Origin: Rhizoclosmatium globosum
Taxonomy: Eukaryota; Chytridiomycota; Chytridiomycetes; Chytridiales; Chytriomycetaceae
Assembly (NCBI GenBank): GCA_002104985.1
Contig: MCGO01000019.1
Span: forward strand, 1 to 64,000
Length of the DNA: 64,000 nucleotides
Reading direction: 5' to 3'
Below the pieces are notes generated by a model. It was not told the origin of the DNA. It ran no database searches and saw nothing but the letters and a program-made list of their open reading frames with translations. Below, in pieces: positions 43,970 to 55,236 of the stretch. The position numbers and the translations under genes were made by a program. The first letter of the stretch is position 1. Each line of letters begins with the position of its first letter.

Positions 43970-45588
43970 ATGTACCCTGATCCACGCGACTCTGCTGCAA
44001 CCCTCCGCTCCACAGACTCTACAATATCACTCACTGAATCCTTAAATCCACCCCTCAAAAGTCTATCGCTCGCCGACCCCTTTCCTTCTCAATCAGAATC
44101 CCAAGATCGCCATCCACAAACACACCCCTCATCCACCACCACCAACAACCCCCTAAAACGCCATAAATCCTTCCAAACCCTCGCTATCGCCTCAGAACCC
44201 CCAACAATCCACACCCTCCCCGAAGAACTCCTCCTCCAAATATTTCACACTCTCCCACACCCATCGCTCCCAAAAACCGCGCAAGTCTGCAAAAAATGGG
44301 GCCGCCTCCTTCGTGACAACAATCTCTGGAAAACCCTATGCACAATGCAAGACTTCAAACCCCTCCCCCTCCCATCCACACAACAACCCCTCCGTTGTCG
44401 ATGCACATCCGCTTCTAGGAACTGCGGCTCTTCAACACAGCTCGCGTTTTTGCGGGGACAGAAGAAATGCAATGTTGTGTGGAAGGGTGTAGAGTTGTCG
44501 CCCTGGAAGGCCGTATACAAGCAGAATTATTTGACTCACGTGAATTGGATGACTGGGAGGGTGAGGAGACGGACGGGTGTGTCGCAGGTTCATCGGCCGA
44601 ATACGTTTTGTCTTGCGTTTGATGAAAATTGGGCTGTTGTTGTTTCGCAGGGAGAGCCGGGGAGGTTGGTGGATGTGAAGAGGGTACAGTGCAAGTGATG
44701 TTGGATGGTCACGTCGGAGTTATTTCCGCTGTCAAGGTTGTTAATTTAAGGGCTGGCTTGAGGATTTCAGCTAATCTAGACAACCACTTAGCTCACGCAA
44801 AAGTATGTCTTGACGGGTGGAATTGACTCAACCATTAGAGTATGGAAAATAAGTACTCGAGAATGCATTCGCACACTTCTTGGACATACCGGAAGAAATT
44901 GTTGCTATTCAATGCGACGCGAATGTGATTGCAACCGGAAGCGAAGACCACACTATTCGAGTAAGTTTCAAAATTATTTCTTGTATCTAATCCTTGCTTC
45001 CCATAGGTTTGGAAAACAAAGACAGGAGAACCTCTCCAAGTCCTCACGGGTCACACCGGTGCCGTAAGCTGCCTCCAAATCCACAACAACACAATAATTT
45101 CCGGCTCAATTGATCACTCCATTCGAATCTGGTATAGTCAAGTACATTATCAAACCTTTCATTCAATTGAATTACTCTCCAAATAGGAACTACACAACAG
45201 GAACCTGCACAAAAGAAATCAAAGCCCACTCAGGTTACGTTTACGCCCTCCAAGTTCACAACTCCGAAATAATCACAGGATCAAGCGACGGAACAATCAA
45301 AATATGGGCCCTCGATTCCCCCACCACCTCAACGAACCGCTCAAAGTCCTCGAAGGCCATGACGGGGGCGTAATCTGTCTGCAAGTTGATTCACACAAGA
45401 TTGTGAGTGGGTCTGGAGATTATTCTGTGAAAGTGTGGAACAGAAAGACCGGGGCGTGTTTATACACATTAAATCACCATTCAGCGACAGTGTGGAGTTT
45501 GAATTGTGTTGGAACGAAGTTAATGACGTCGTCGTTTGATACAAGTTTGGTTGTGCTTGATTTTGCAGAGGAGATCCCGGAAGAATGA
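43970..45588 (+). CDS. F-box/WD40 protein (Cdc4/Met30-like SCF substrate receptor)
   Basis: An N-terminal Ser/Thr/Pro-rich segment of about 85 residues precedes an F-box (IHTLPEELLLQIFHTLPHPS, CKKWGRLLRDNNLWKTLC). WD40 repeats follow: GGIDSTIRVWKISTRECIR, EDHTIR spliced to VWKTKTGEPLQVLTGHTGA, SGSIDHSIRIW, ITGSSDGTIKIWALDS, SGSGDYSVKVWNRKTGACLY, and a last SLVVLDFAEEIPEE. Introns include GTAAGT...CCATAG (about 44961-45006) and GTATAG...AAATAG (about 45134-45187). One-base frame breaks occur near 44690, 44895 and 45330. WD40 repeats of this kind bind phosphodegrons in SCF ligase substrates; the target is unknown. Confidence 0.75.
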
Positions 45589-45735
45589 AGGGTAAGGACA
45601 AGTACATGGAAGTAGCATTTACCTGGAGAGTATTGAATAGCATGATAAGGATTATGAATCAACTGGAATAAAATGAGGTTCTCAAAAATTCAAAGATAGG
45701 TGCAGCATTATCAACAGTCTCCTATAACAGCTGTT
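45589..45735 (+). pseudogene. Relic: 3' flank of F-box/WD40 gene joined to decayed start of calcineurin-B-like gene
   Basis: GGTGCAGCATTATCAACAG at 45700 matches the first codons of the gene at 51420 (GGTGCAGCATCGTCAACAG), and the preceding 100 bp align loosely with 51291-51420. The ATG is lost and no frame follows. Confidence 0.6.
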
Positions 45736-45782
45736 TAAAAATATACTTCATCGTACAGCTTACTTCATCGTACAGCTTTGAG

Positions 45783-45856
45783 TAGATTCCAGTTTGCAAG
45801 GGCGGTTGTGGCCCCAACAAGTCCACTTCCAATGATAATGGGTGCAGTTTTGATTG
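45783..45856 (-). pseudogene. Relic of a monooxygenase exon 1
   Basis: Minus-strand translation gives APIIIGSGLVGATTALA, the FAD-binding start shared by all monooxygenase copies. The ATG and the rest of the exon are gone. Confidence 0.75.
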
Positions 45857-45900
45857 AAAATTACTTTACTGATAGAAGACACAGAAGCTAAGACAGAATT

Positions 45901-46998
45901 TCATAGGGTAACTCCTGTTATCTGGAAGCCTTGTTTTTTCAACAATTGTACAGCCCTTGCATCCATGAATTCCATTGGAAATATTGTTTCCTCTAAATCC
46001 GTATCAAATTGATTCCGTTTCAAATCCAAGAGAATGATTTCATTTAATAGTGCCAGGTCCTTGGGCACTTTTCCCACGAGTCGGTTGTCATTCAGCTTAA
46101 GTGCCTTCAGTGACTTGAGATTCCCAAATCCGCTTGGAATTGAACTCGAGAAATCGTTTCCGTTCAAAATAAAGTTGCCTCAACTGCACAAGCTCTGTGA
46201 TTTCTTTGGGTATTGGTCCCTCAAACTGGTTCCCGTAGAGGTAACAATCCTGAAGTGAGACAAGAAACTTAATCATTGGAGAAAGAGTGCCACTAAGCTG
46301 GTTGTCATGCAGACTGAGCACTTAGTTGGGTGAAAAGCGAATCTGGAAGCGGACCAGACAAGTTATTTGAACCTAGAGACAGAATTTCAAGGCAATTCAA
46401 GTTTCCGATTTCGAATGGAATTTCTCCATTAAGCCTATTGTTGAAGAGGTATATCGACTTCAGGCGCGGTAGAGTGCATAAACCAAGTGAAACCCCACCC
46501 GTGAGATGATTGTCATGCAACCAGAGTGATTCAAGGTTCGTGAGAGTGGAAATGCTTGATGGAATAGGCCCAGAGAGCATATTATAAGAAAGGTTTAAAA
46601 GCTTCAAGGAATTCAGCGGCGGGAAAAGCTGTGGGAGGCACGATTCGATTTATGGCTGAGAAGTGAAGGGATGCATAGACGAACTGATGCGCAACGGGCC
46701 AAAGGCACCAATCATAATCCGTTGGAAGCATTGCCGTAACTGAATCAGAGCCGTTGGGGACGGATACCATCGTAGAAATATTGATACGGGCAAAAGTTGT
46801 GTCCGTCAACGAGAATTGAATGTTCTTGCTAAGATGCAGTAGTCCATTGATGTACTTGGGATCAATCCACCGAAAAACCTGATGTATGACTTCTTGCGGC
46901 AACTTATCGATCATTATCTGTTCTGTTCTGATGGGCGTTTTTGATGTTGCAGGATGCTTGCCAAGGCCGAAACACAGCCACAACTGAGATGATTTCAA
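45901..46998 (-). pseudogene. F-box/LRR protein, frameshifted
   Basis: Frame 46998-46582 holds an F-box-like segment (DKLPQEVIHQVFRWIDPKYI). It is followed by plant-type leucine-rich repeats in three frames: LSYNMLSGPIPSSISTLTNL, NNRLNGEIPFEIGNLNCLEI, DNQLSGTLSPMIKFLVSL, NQFEGPIPKEITELVQL and NDFSSSIPSGFGNLKSLK. Frame changes lie near 46590, 46315 and 46160, each consistent with one base. A likely internal start is MIDKLPQEV at about 46914. There is no signal peptide, so a cytosolic protein is expected, possibly an SCF adaptor. Three breaks in 1.1 kb make a pseudogene plausible, but repeats between breaks are well formed. Confidence 0.6.
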
Positions 46999-47100
46999 AG
47001 ACAGTTTTGAAACAAAAATTCTGCAAAATAACTGAAGTTCATCTCAGTAGCATACGATTCACATAACTGAAGAGTTTATTTCAGTACCTTTCTCAACGGA

Positions 47101-48505
47101 TTAAAGGGTTGCTGTGATTGCAGCATTGACCTCAGCAGGACAATCATAAACATTATGATACTTCATCAAGTTGTGATTAAACAGAAAAATACCAACACGG
47201 AGCTTAAAGTGTCCAATACCAGAAGATCCTGTGTAATACTGCTTAGCCATTTCACGACTACGCAGAGAAGCGTTGTGACCACGCGGGACACGAAGCTTAG
47301 AATACAAGTTAAACACTGTTGGAATGTCTTTTTCGTCTTGATAGTGACGGAACAGTTCAAGCAGAACTCCAACATCCTCGATTCCAGTAAGAAGACCAAG
47401 ACCGGCATTCGGAACCATTCCGTGGGCTGAATCACCCAAGAGAACGACGCGGCCTTTGTGGAAAGTTGGAAGATCCTTCAAGTCGTAAATAGCTGCAGGA
47501 GAGATTCTAAATGACTTTCTCATCATCTCCTCAACATGCTTGGGAACGCCCCAGCTTGCCATCATATCAGCCAATCTTGTAGACTCTTTTGGTAGATCAG
47601 AGTAAGGGCGGTACTCTTCTCCTTCAACTGGGATAGGATCATTGAAGGTCATGACTTGAACGGCACCAAGCTCCTCAGTTACTTTAAACGCCCAAGCCAT
47701 TTGTTTTTTCTCGCGGTCGATATAGAAGGCGAGAGTTTCTTTGAGATCGATTCCATGTTCTTTGGTCTTGACAACACCAATGTGTCCGATTACACCAGTG
47801 AATTCAGCCTTAGTAGACTCTCCAAAAATAGCACGGCGTGTGGCAGAGTGGATTCCATCAGCTCCGACAAGAAAGTCCCCAACAGCAGTCGTTCCATCCG
47901 CAAATTGCGCAATAACCCCGTCGCAATCTCAGTAACTCCAACGATCTTCTTTCCAGTAAATACTTTAATTCCCGCCTTCTGACAAGCCTGAATAAAGATG
48001 CTGTGCAGCTGTTCAGGGGGAAAAACCATAAATCAAATAATGAGGCTTTCAGACACACTGCGATAGACACTCACCTTTGAGCGCATAATTTGAACGGGGG
48101 CACGTAAGGCAGGATCCGTTTCTCCACAATCCGCGCTCACTTTAACAGCATCTAGAGCGATTCTAGAAGTTCCATTGATTTTAAACCAGGTTGTGTATTG
48201 AGATGGGGATGAGGCTGCCATCACTTCATCCAAAAGTCCTAATGTGCGGAGGACTCGAAGGGCGCTACATGCAAGCAATACGCATCCTAAGGGGGTGAGA
48301 GGTTCAATGTTATTGGTTATTGTTCATTGGCCCATATGTTACCTCCCGATTCTCCAAATTCGACAACAACCGGTCCTCCCCCAGACTTCATTGCGGCATT
48401 TACAAGATCAACTTGATCATATAATGTACTCTCGATGCCAACTTGCTTTAGAGCGAAGGCAGTCAACGCCCCAACCAGACCACTTCCTGCAATGATGGCG
48501 TGCAT
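47101..48505 (-). CDS. Class A FAD-dependent monooxygenase (copy B, one frameshift)
   Basis: Exon 1 from 48505 (MHAIIAGSGLVGALTAFALK), exon 2 to about 48078 and exon 3 to the stop at 47101 follow the family's two conserved intron positions. The DG motif (VGADGIHSATRRAIFG) and GD motif (VVLLGDSAHGMVPNAGLGLL) are intact. A single indel in a GGGG run near 47925 breaks the frame between GVTEIATG and VIAQFADG. The NADPH-side segment reads DREKKQMAWAFK where other copies have EREKKQMVCTFK, so the active-site neighbourhood differs slightly. Confidence 0.82.
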
Positions 48506-48668
48506 TTTGATCCGGGCTTTTTTTGATGGAAAGTTGATCTCCACTCAACGAACAGTTCAAATTAACCTAAAACTTTGCGTTCATTTATTGTACGTTCAGC
48601 TTTAATCTAAATCACCAAAAAATAAATGAATTGAATCCCTCCTCTTCTGTCGCACTCAAGTATCTATC

Positions 48669-50056
48669 CTACACTGCCTTAATCGCCCCCGCAACCTCTG
48701 TTGGACAATCATAAATCTTATGAAATGTGACCAAATTGTAATTGAACAAAAAGATCCCAAATCTCAACAACAAGTGCCCAAACACCTGTGACCCTTCATA
48801 ATACTGCTTCGCCATTTCTCTACTCCTTTTCGCTGCGTCGTGTCCACGTGGGACACGTAGCTGTGAGTACAATGAAAACACTCTTGGAATGTCGGAAGGG
48901 GACTTAAAGTTTCTGAAGAGTTCAAGGAGTACACCAACGTCTTCGAGGCCTGTAAGGAGTCCTAGACCTGCGTTAGGAACCATTCCATGTGCTGAATCTC
49001 CGAGAAGGACTGTACGATTCTTGTGGTAAGTTTTCAAATCGGGAAGGTCGTAGATCGCAGCTGGAGAGATACGGAACGATTTCCTCATCATATCCTGCAC
49101 ATGTGGTGGAAGTCCCCAGCTTTCCAACAGATCAGCAAGACGGGCGGATTCCTTTGGGAGGTCTGGGTGTGGCCTGTATTCTTCGCCTTCGACGGGAACT
49201 GGGTCGTTGAATGTCATAACTTGGACGGCGGCAAGGTCTTCCGACATTTGAAATGTGCATACGAGTTGCTTCTTTTCGCGTTGGAGGTAGAATGCGCAGG
49301 CGTCTGAGATTTTTAAGTTGTTTTCTTTGAGACGGACGACGCCAATGTGGCCGATTACGCCAGTGTATTCAGGTTTTGCTGCGTCTCTAAAGACGGCGCG
49401 GCGAGTGGCGGAATGGATTCCGTCGGCTCCGACGAGGAAATCTCCTGTGGCTGTGGTGCCGTCTTCGAACTCGGCAGTAACGGAATCATTAGTTTCAATA
49501 ATTCCCTTGAGTTTCTTTCCAGTAAATGTGCGAATTCCAGCTTTACGACAGGCACTCATAAGAATAAGGTGAAGCTGTGTGTTTTTTGATTAGGTTCAAA
49601 TACCTTTCCCAATTTGTGAAAATTGAAGTACCTTGGACCGGAGGATTTGTATTGGGTTTTGGAGGGCCTCGTCCGATTCACCGCTCTTCTTGCTAGCATT
49701 AATATTGTCAAGGACTACTGGAGACGTGCCATTGATCTTGTACCAAGTGATAGTGGGGGATGGATGGGCAGAAGCAAGGACTTCGTCAAGAAGCCCCAAC
49801 GTACGCAATACACGGAGTCCACTTGCAGAAATGAGAACAGAGCCTTCAAGTAGTATTAGCTTTCGACCTTATATAGGGTAATTAGGGAAGAACCTCCAGA
49901 GTCGCCAAAGTCAATAGCGACAGGGGCACCGCCTGAAGTAAGCGCAGCTTGAACGAGGTTAACTTGATCATACAACGAGCTTTGGATCCCGACTTGGTGG
50001 AGCGCCAGAGCAGTCGTAGCTCCAACAAGTCCACTGCCAATAACGACCGCGTGCAT
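48669..50056 (-). CDS. Class A FAD-dependent monooxygenase (copy C)
   Basis: Three exons, starting MHAVVIGSGLVGATTALALH at 50056. The first intron runs from GTTCTTCC to TTGAAG before GSVLISASGLRVLRTLGLL. The large third exon contains LVGADGIHSATRRAVFRD (DG motif) and TVLLGDSAHGMVPNAGLGLL (GD motif). The frame is uninterrupted to TAG at 48669, giving about 430 residues. With copy A this is one of the intact members. It lies head-to-tail behind copy B with about 160 bp between them and is followed upstream by a stray exon 1. Confidence 0.9.
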
Positions 50057-50090
50057 TTCGATTTTTCTGATTGTTTTTTGGATAAGATCA

Positions 50091-50270
50091 CCTATTACCC
50101 CCAGACTCTCCGAATTCAATGACAAACGGGCCTCCCCCAGAGGTCATTACTGCATTTACAAGATCAACTTGATCGTACAATGTGTCATTTCCAACTTGCT
50201 TGAGTGCGAAGGTAGTCAACCTTCCCACGAGACCACTTCCTGACGAAATGGATCTCCACTCTCCACAGTG
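50091..50270 (-). pseudogene. Orphan monooxygenase exon 1
   Basis: Reads GSGLVGRLTTFALKQVGNDT and ends at FGESGG with a GT donor, matching exon 1 of copy B best. The ATG-containing start is damaged and no exon 2 follows; copy C begins 35 bp on. It is a remnant of a deleted seventh copy. Confidence 0.75.
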
Positions 50271-50507
50271 CTCAAATTGATTTTGATACATAAATGTTTT
50301 GATTACTCAAAAAATATTTCATCTTCAGCAACTTTGTTTCGATCGCATGCGGACTTGAAACGCCTTAATGATTCAACTACCCACCTTTTTCCTAAAACAT
50401 CGTCCGTTTCCATTCTTAATCCTTCCTTAATACTTCCTAGCAGTTGCTGCGGATACCGCCCACGCCCTAGCAACTAACTCCAATTCTTTTCCTAATGAGT
50501 GTAATAA

Positions 50508-51082
50508 ATGAATATCAAAAAAGCCAAAAAGCATATGTCATCCCTCGTCTCATTCTTGTTAGCGTCAATCATGGCTTCTACAGCTGCGAATTCAGCAGTA
50601 GTTCCACCGCCACCTTCGAAGACATGCCCAGAGACATTAGCTCAAGTTGGACGACTGTTTGAATCCTGCAACATGACCATTGGCAGCCCTTTCAGAGGAG
50701 ACGGACCAGATCAACCAATCGCTCGATGTCTATGCGAGCCCGTGAGTGTCTCAATACCCTGAATCACCGGTCATGTCTCATATTGATCCACTTCCCACCT
50801 ATCTCTCCTCAAATCAGTCGCCATCAACTGCGGCCCATCAAACACATTATCGTCACAAGCAGAATACCTCCGATTCGGATGTGAGAACCTACCACATCCA
50901 AAGAGAGAACCACCCTCACTTGCAGACATGAAACCGAGTCCTGGATGGGGTGTTTGGACACTTGTTTGTTCTTGGTTGGAAGCTTTACGGCGTTGATTGT
51001 CGTTTGCGCAAGGGCGATGCGAGAGGATGATGATCGATTTACTGCACCATATGGACGTGGAAAGTACAGCAGATATGATTAA
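50508..51082 (+). CDS. Small single-pass membrane protein with Cys-rich ectodomain
   Basis: A signal peptide (MSSLVSFLLASIMASTAANS, from about 50535) precedes an ectodomain with spaced cysteines (KTCPETLAQVG, LFESCNMTIG, ARCLCEP). After an intron (about 50750-50819) the frame continues as INCGPSNTLSSQAEYLRFGC. Following a one-base frame change near 50945 a membrane helix (LFLVGSFTALIVVCARAMR) and a short tail ending KYSRYD reach the stop at 51082. I do not recognise the family. The architecture suggests a type I cell-surface protein. Confidence 0.5.
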
Positions 51083-51240
51083 GCTATGTGCGAAAATTGT
51101 ATATATTAATAATAGATCTTATTATGTCTACTTCTGAGGTTCAATTTGTGGGAATTAGAGGGGAGACTGCCGCCTCAATTTTCATTCTATTCCAAGAGTG
51201 AGAAATGCAGCTTCTATCAGCTATACTCCTTATCTCGCCT

Positions 51241-51300
51241 ACACTGTGAATTTGTCCTTGACTTTGCGGGGGAAATCCCGGAAAAATGAATGGTGAACTT
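51241..51300 (+). pseudogene. Relic of an F-box/WD40 gene 3' end
   Basis: The sequence FVLDFAGEIPEK then stop matches the end of the gene at 45588 (VVLDFAEEIPEE then stop) at DNA level too (GAAATCCCGGAAAAATGAA versus GAGATCCCGGAAGAATGAA). It lies immediately upstream of the calcineurin-B-like gene. Confidence 0.7.
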
Positions 51301-51419
51301 ATGATACGGTACTTTGAAGCAGGTATCTGGGAAATTGAGTATCATGAAAAGGAATAAACAGGAATAAACTTACTTTATCCACTTCAGATTTATCCACAAA
51401 TATCCAACTAAAATCCAAA

Positions 51420-52166
51420 ATGGGTGCAGCATCGTCAACAGCCTCTCTTTCACCCGAAGAGCTTCAAGAACTCGAACAAATGACTGGCCGTAAGCTCTCA
51501 TTTACCCATCCAGTGCCATTAAGCTAATAATCCTCAATCATCAACAGTCCCCAAACCATCCATCGCCCGTCTCTACTCCCGTTTCCACCAACTCGACAAG
51601 AACAAAGTCGGCTCAATCTCAGCAAACGAAATGATTGGTCGGCTCTCCTCATCCTACCCCCAAACACCCACTGACATCCTACACAGCGATCCCAGAGTTC
51701 GCAATGAACCCGTTGGCCTATCGAATGATATCCGTCTTTGATTCAGAGGGAAACAATGAAATCTCATTCAGACAGTTTCTGGGTTGGCTTTCTGTGTTTT
51801 CAAAGGGGGCGAGTCGGGAACAGAAGTTGGAGTGTAATGTGTTCAAGTGACTCTGTTTGGTTAATTAACGTGCACGATTTAGTTGCATTCAGGGTTTATG
51901 ATGTTGATGCGGACGGGATTATTAGCTTTGATGACCTGCAGACGATTCTCAAATTGATGGTGGGGAAGACGTTGTCTCAGAAGGAAATCGAGGATTTGGT
52001 GCGTGAAACTATTTGGCAGGCGGATACAATCGATAAAGATGGAGCAATCTCGTTTGACGAGTTTAAGCGGGTAATTAAGGTTTCTTTAGGTGATTGTATT
52101 CTAACGTGACCTCACTAGTCTCTATTCTCTGCTGATTTCGAACAATCATTCTCTATCGACTTCTAA
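51420..52166 (+). CDS. Calcineurin-B-like EF-hand protein
   Basis: MGAASSTASLSPEELQELEQ opens with an N-myristoylation-type glycine. Exons are about 51420-51490, 51548-51632, 51688-51836, 51892-52072 and 52121-52166, joined by 45-60-nt introns; using donor GTAATG gives KLEFAFRVYDVDADG, the expected calcineurin B motif. There are four EF-hand positions. The third (DVDADGIISFDD) looks sound. The first has Val at ligand position 5, the second lacks Gly6 and Glu12, and the fourth carries an extra residue (ADTIDKDG). It ends in FSADFEQSFSIDF. Calcineurin B activates the calcineurin phosphatase; with damaged EF-hands this may be a divergent paralogue. It converges with the KICS2-like gene. Confidence 0.8.
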
Positions 52167-52194
52167 ATCATTAAATTATATTTGTACAAAAGTT

Positions 52195-54159
52195 TTACAC
52201 AATCAATTCCGTCACGTTCAAATGCAAGAATCGTCTCACAAACGCCTCCAAGCACGAAATAACCTTACTCTCCCACTCAGGATCCACAGACTCATCTACC
52301 ACATCCTGGCTTCTTTGAGCTCCACGAAACATCAACGTTATCCAAAACACATCAGTCACACGCGTAATCACATACGTGAATCCAACCTTCTTATCGTAAA
52401 ATATGATCGTGTGTTCCTTCACACTCACTGAGTTCCGTCCAACCGGCACAGCAACAGCAGTCACCATCCCAGAAATAGATTCAAGGCTCGAACTCCCCGT
52501 ATCATCAGAATACAAACTTGTTGTCTGGTTCAACCCATCCCTTACCGACAACTTCCTCCCATCCCCACCACCTGGTTTCACATACCCAGTACTCAACCGC
52601 AAAGACTTGATCATACTTCCAAACACTCCCACATTGGGAACTCAAGCTCTCCTCTATTGCCCGTCACCGACCCATTACCGGAAGGACTCACGTCCACCAA
52701 CTCTTCCTGAGAAGCAGCCACAGGCGACTCCGTAACCGCATCCAACACCGCCCCCGTAACAGGTCTCTTTTGTTCCCTCCTCAAAACCTGCGCCACCGAT
52801 ACTCCTTCATTCCCAATACTTGTTGCACGCTCAGTACCCCACATCATCCGACTCCCAAATATCAACGAAACAACGTTCGGCCAATGCTCCGAAACCCCAC
52901 CTTCCTCCGGAAACACAAAAACAGGTGGAAAAGACGCAATCCCCGTAGGCTTGTCTTTCGCACTTCCAAAACACTGAAACCCTGCCAAATGGAATGGAAC
53001 GACATCAGAGACTTGGTACACCAAGCACGCAGCCATAAATCCTTGTGTGTTTGTACTTAAATCACGTAATAGCACTTCATACGGTGCGTTTTCAGGCTTT
53101 AAAAGACGCGATGCAGTCCATTCCTTTAGTGAAGTTGTAGATCCAAAACTTTTCCAGAGTATGCTTTGGAACACAATGCCGTACTTTTCAGAGACAGATT
53201 CGATGAAATCATGGATCCAGGAGTTACGTGGAAGTGAGGATGTGATGGTTGTTGTTGTGATTCCTTTTGTGGTGTGAGTGAGTTGAATAAACCGCCCAAG
53301 AGCCCATTCGTAGAGATTCCTCTTTCTGCATGCGAAGCAACATCTTCATTCCGTCGCTCAATCACAGGTAACGGTCGAATCACCGTCAATGGCACCACCA
53401 TATCCTTTTGGAAGTCATTCAAAGCCTCGATCCAGTCATTCAACAGCGTCCTCGCTTCATGCAAACAAACCGAAGCATCTTTGATGTTGAATTCGTCCGT
53501 GTACAAGTCCGCCATCAACACCGCTTTTAATACTCGAACGTGAAAGCCAAGTTGGGTGAGGAACGTGAACTCAGTCGCTGGAGAAGCATTTGATAGGGTG
53601 TTATCCATGCGAATCAACGGAGAAAGAATCGATGGTGAATGTGTGCCAGAGGAAGATGCCAGTTTCGAGTACGTGGAAAGTAGAACTAAAACAGACGATA
53701 AAGCAAGGTCCAACTGGGTCTTCAACGGCGACTCTTTTTCATTGTTCAACTGATCTCTGAGAGCCACGCACTTTAAAAGAGAGTTCTAATTGGTTTAAAG
53801 AGCATTAAGTGGTTACAGCTTAAACTGTCAAACAAACAAACCATTTCACTTTCATCCTTCCCCTTTGCAGAACCACCACCAAAGATCCACCCTGAATTCA
53901 CTTTCACCGAATTCGAAGGGTTCGAAATGCGCACGGATTCAACGGCTTCAACGACTGAAATCCAGTCGGTAAGTGAAATGGTTGTGCCTGGAACAATGTC
54001 GGCCCGGTCTGAGCCGAGGCTGTTGAGCACGGTCGAAAGTGCTCTTTGGTCGTGTGGGAAAGGTCCGACGAGATGGATGCTGAAACACGTGTGAGGAATA
54101 GTTGGAGGGGCATTGGTTTGGTGGTTGTGTCGGAGAATTTCAGTAAATAGTAGAGACAA
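52195..54159 (-). CDS. KICS2 (C12orf66)-like KICSTOR subunit
   Basis: Frames 54159-53773, 53767-53126, 53174-52611 and 52632-52195 join to one protein. The first two are linked by a GTTTGT...TTAAAG intron in phase 0; the others by single-base indels near 53225 and 52650. Features shared with animal KICS2 include a helical N-terminal half (SPLIRMDNTLSNAS and HVRVLKAVLMADLYTDEFN, with ARTLLNDWIEALNDFQKDM), then IHDFIESVSEKYG and FPPVFVFPEEGG followed by HWPNVVSLIFG. The C-terminal IIFYDKKVGFTYVITRVTD region corresponds to the conserved FYDDKVQSTY segment. KICSTOR anchors GATOR1 at the lysosome to restrain TORC1. The 5' end is unresolved because no ATG is in frame. The assignment is from remembered motif similarity. 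Confidence 0.68.
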
Positions 54160-54184
54160 TTCTCGCTGAATTTATTGCATTTAA

Positions 54185-55096
54185 TTACAGAGCCTTGATC
54201 GATTTTTGATTAGTGGCAGCTTTATCACTTCCTTGATTCAGTGCAGGAGCATTCTTTTTGTTTACGAAAAGTGCTCTTTTCATAGCCAACTGAACAAACA
54301 AGTATGCAGTTGGTGAAAATGCCTGTACAGATAATACTATAGTTAATAGCTCTACGCTAACAGTTGGAACTTCGAGCTGTGTCCAGTTCACAACTAAAAT
54401 AATGCTCAATTGCAGAAGGAATATGAACAAGGTACCAATGGCACCATAAATACATATTATACGTTCTCGGCTTGTGTTTACTCCGAAATCTTGCTCTTTC
54501 ATGCGCCAAAGATAATATCCATAGACACCAACAACAAATGCTTCAAACCCAAACGCCAAGAATCCAGAAACGACATCCAAGTATCCCAAATAATTTTTCA
54601 TTATATCTTGGAATTCTGAATTTAATGAGAAGTCGATCACTATAATCAAGGCATCAATAATAGCCAGCAAAATAGAATAAACGACCAGCCAAGCAAAAAC
54701 ATACGGCCGAACCATCGGCATCAAAACATCAATCACAGGTATCCCTCGGAACCAAGAATAATACAGCGCAAGTATATGAAACCCAGAAATCAGCAGGTTT
54801 GAGTACGTGTTGAACCATATTTGTGTCGAATCGAGAGGCAACGACACCAAAAACATGATCAGAATCATTGAAAACAGCATCACATTAAAGCGCGTTAGAG
54901 AAGCTTTAAAAAACGCCAGGAGCGTCGGTTTGATGCGTTCATTCCAAATAAGCTTTAGAAGGATACACAGCTGAAGTAATGAAACTCCAAAGACAACCCA
55001 AGTTTCACACACGTTGATTAAAGCCTCAGTGTCTATATACTCTTGCCACAAGGTCATTGGCTGTTCCATTGTCTGGTTTGTATTGTTTTGAGCCAT
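54185..55096 (-). CDS. Seven-helix membrane protein (family member 1)
   Basis: 303 residues from MAQNNTNQTMEQPMT, single exon, with about seven hydrophobic helices (for example VVFGVSLLQLCILLKLI, FNVMLFSMILIMFLVSLPL, GTLFIFLLQLSIILVV). There is an N-glycosylation-prone short N-terminus and a polar C-tail. The pattern is GPCR-like but no DRY, NPxxY or retinal-lysine motif is visible, so I leave the function open. Intact. A second, frameshifted copy and a third remnant follow upstream, in the same orientation. Confidence 0.7.
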   Translation of the reverse strand: MAQNNTNQTMEQPMTLWQEYIDTEALINVCETWVVFGVSLLQLCILLKLIWNERIKPTLLAFFKASLTRFNVMLFSMILIMFLVSLPLDSTQIWFNTYSNLLISGFHILALYYSWFRGIPVIDVLMPMVRPYVFAWLVVYSILLAIIDALIIVIDFSLNSEFQDIMKNYLGYLDVVSGFLAFGFEAFVVGVYGYYLWRMKEQDFGVNTSRERIICIYGAIGTLFIFLLQLSIILVVNWTQLEVPTVSVELLTIVLSVQAFSPTAYLFVQLAMKRALFVNKKNAPALNQGSDKAATNQKSIKAL

Positions 55097-55236
55097 TCTT
55101 TGAAAATTATAGCAGGGTCATTTTTATCAGAGATTTGCTTTTTAAAGATGAATACACTCCATTTTATCTATTATTTACGTCACAGAGCTTTGATTCAACG
55201 ATGTTGCCCCTCGCAGCGACTGCGTGTGATTTGTCC

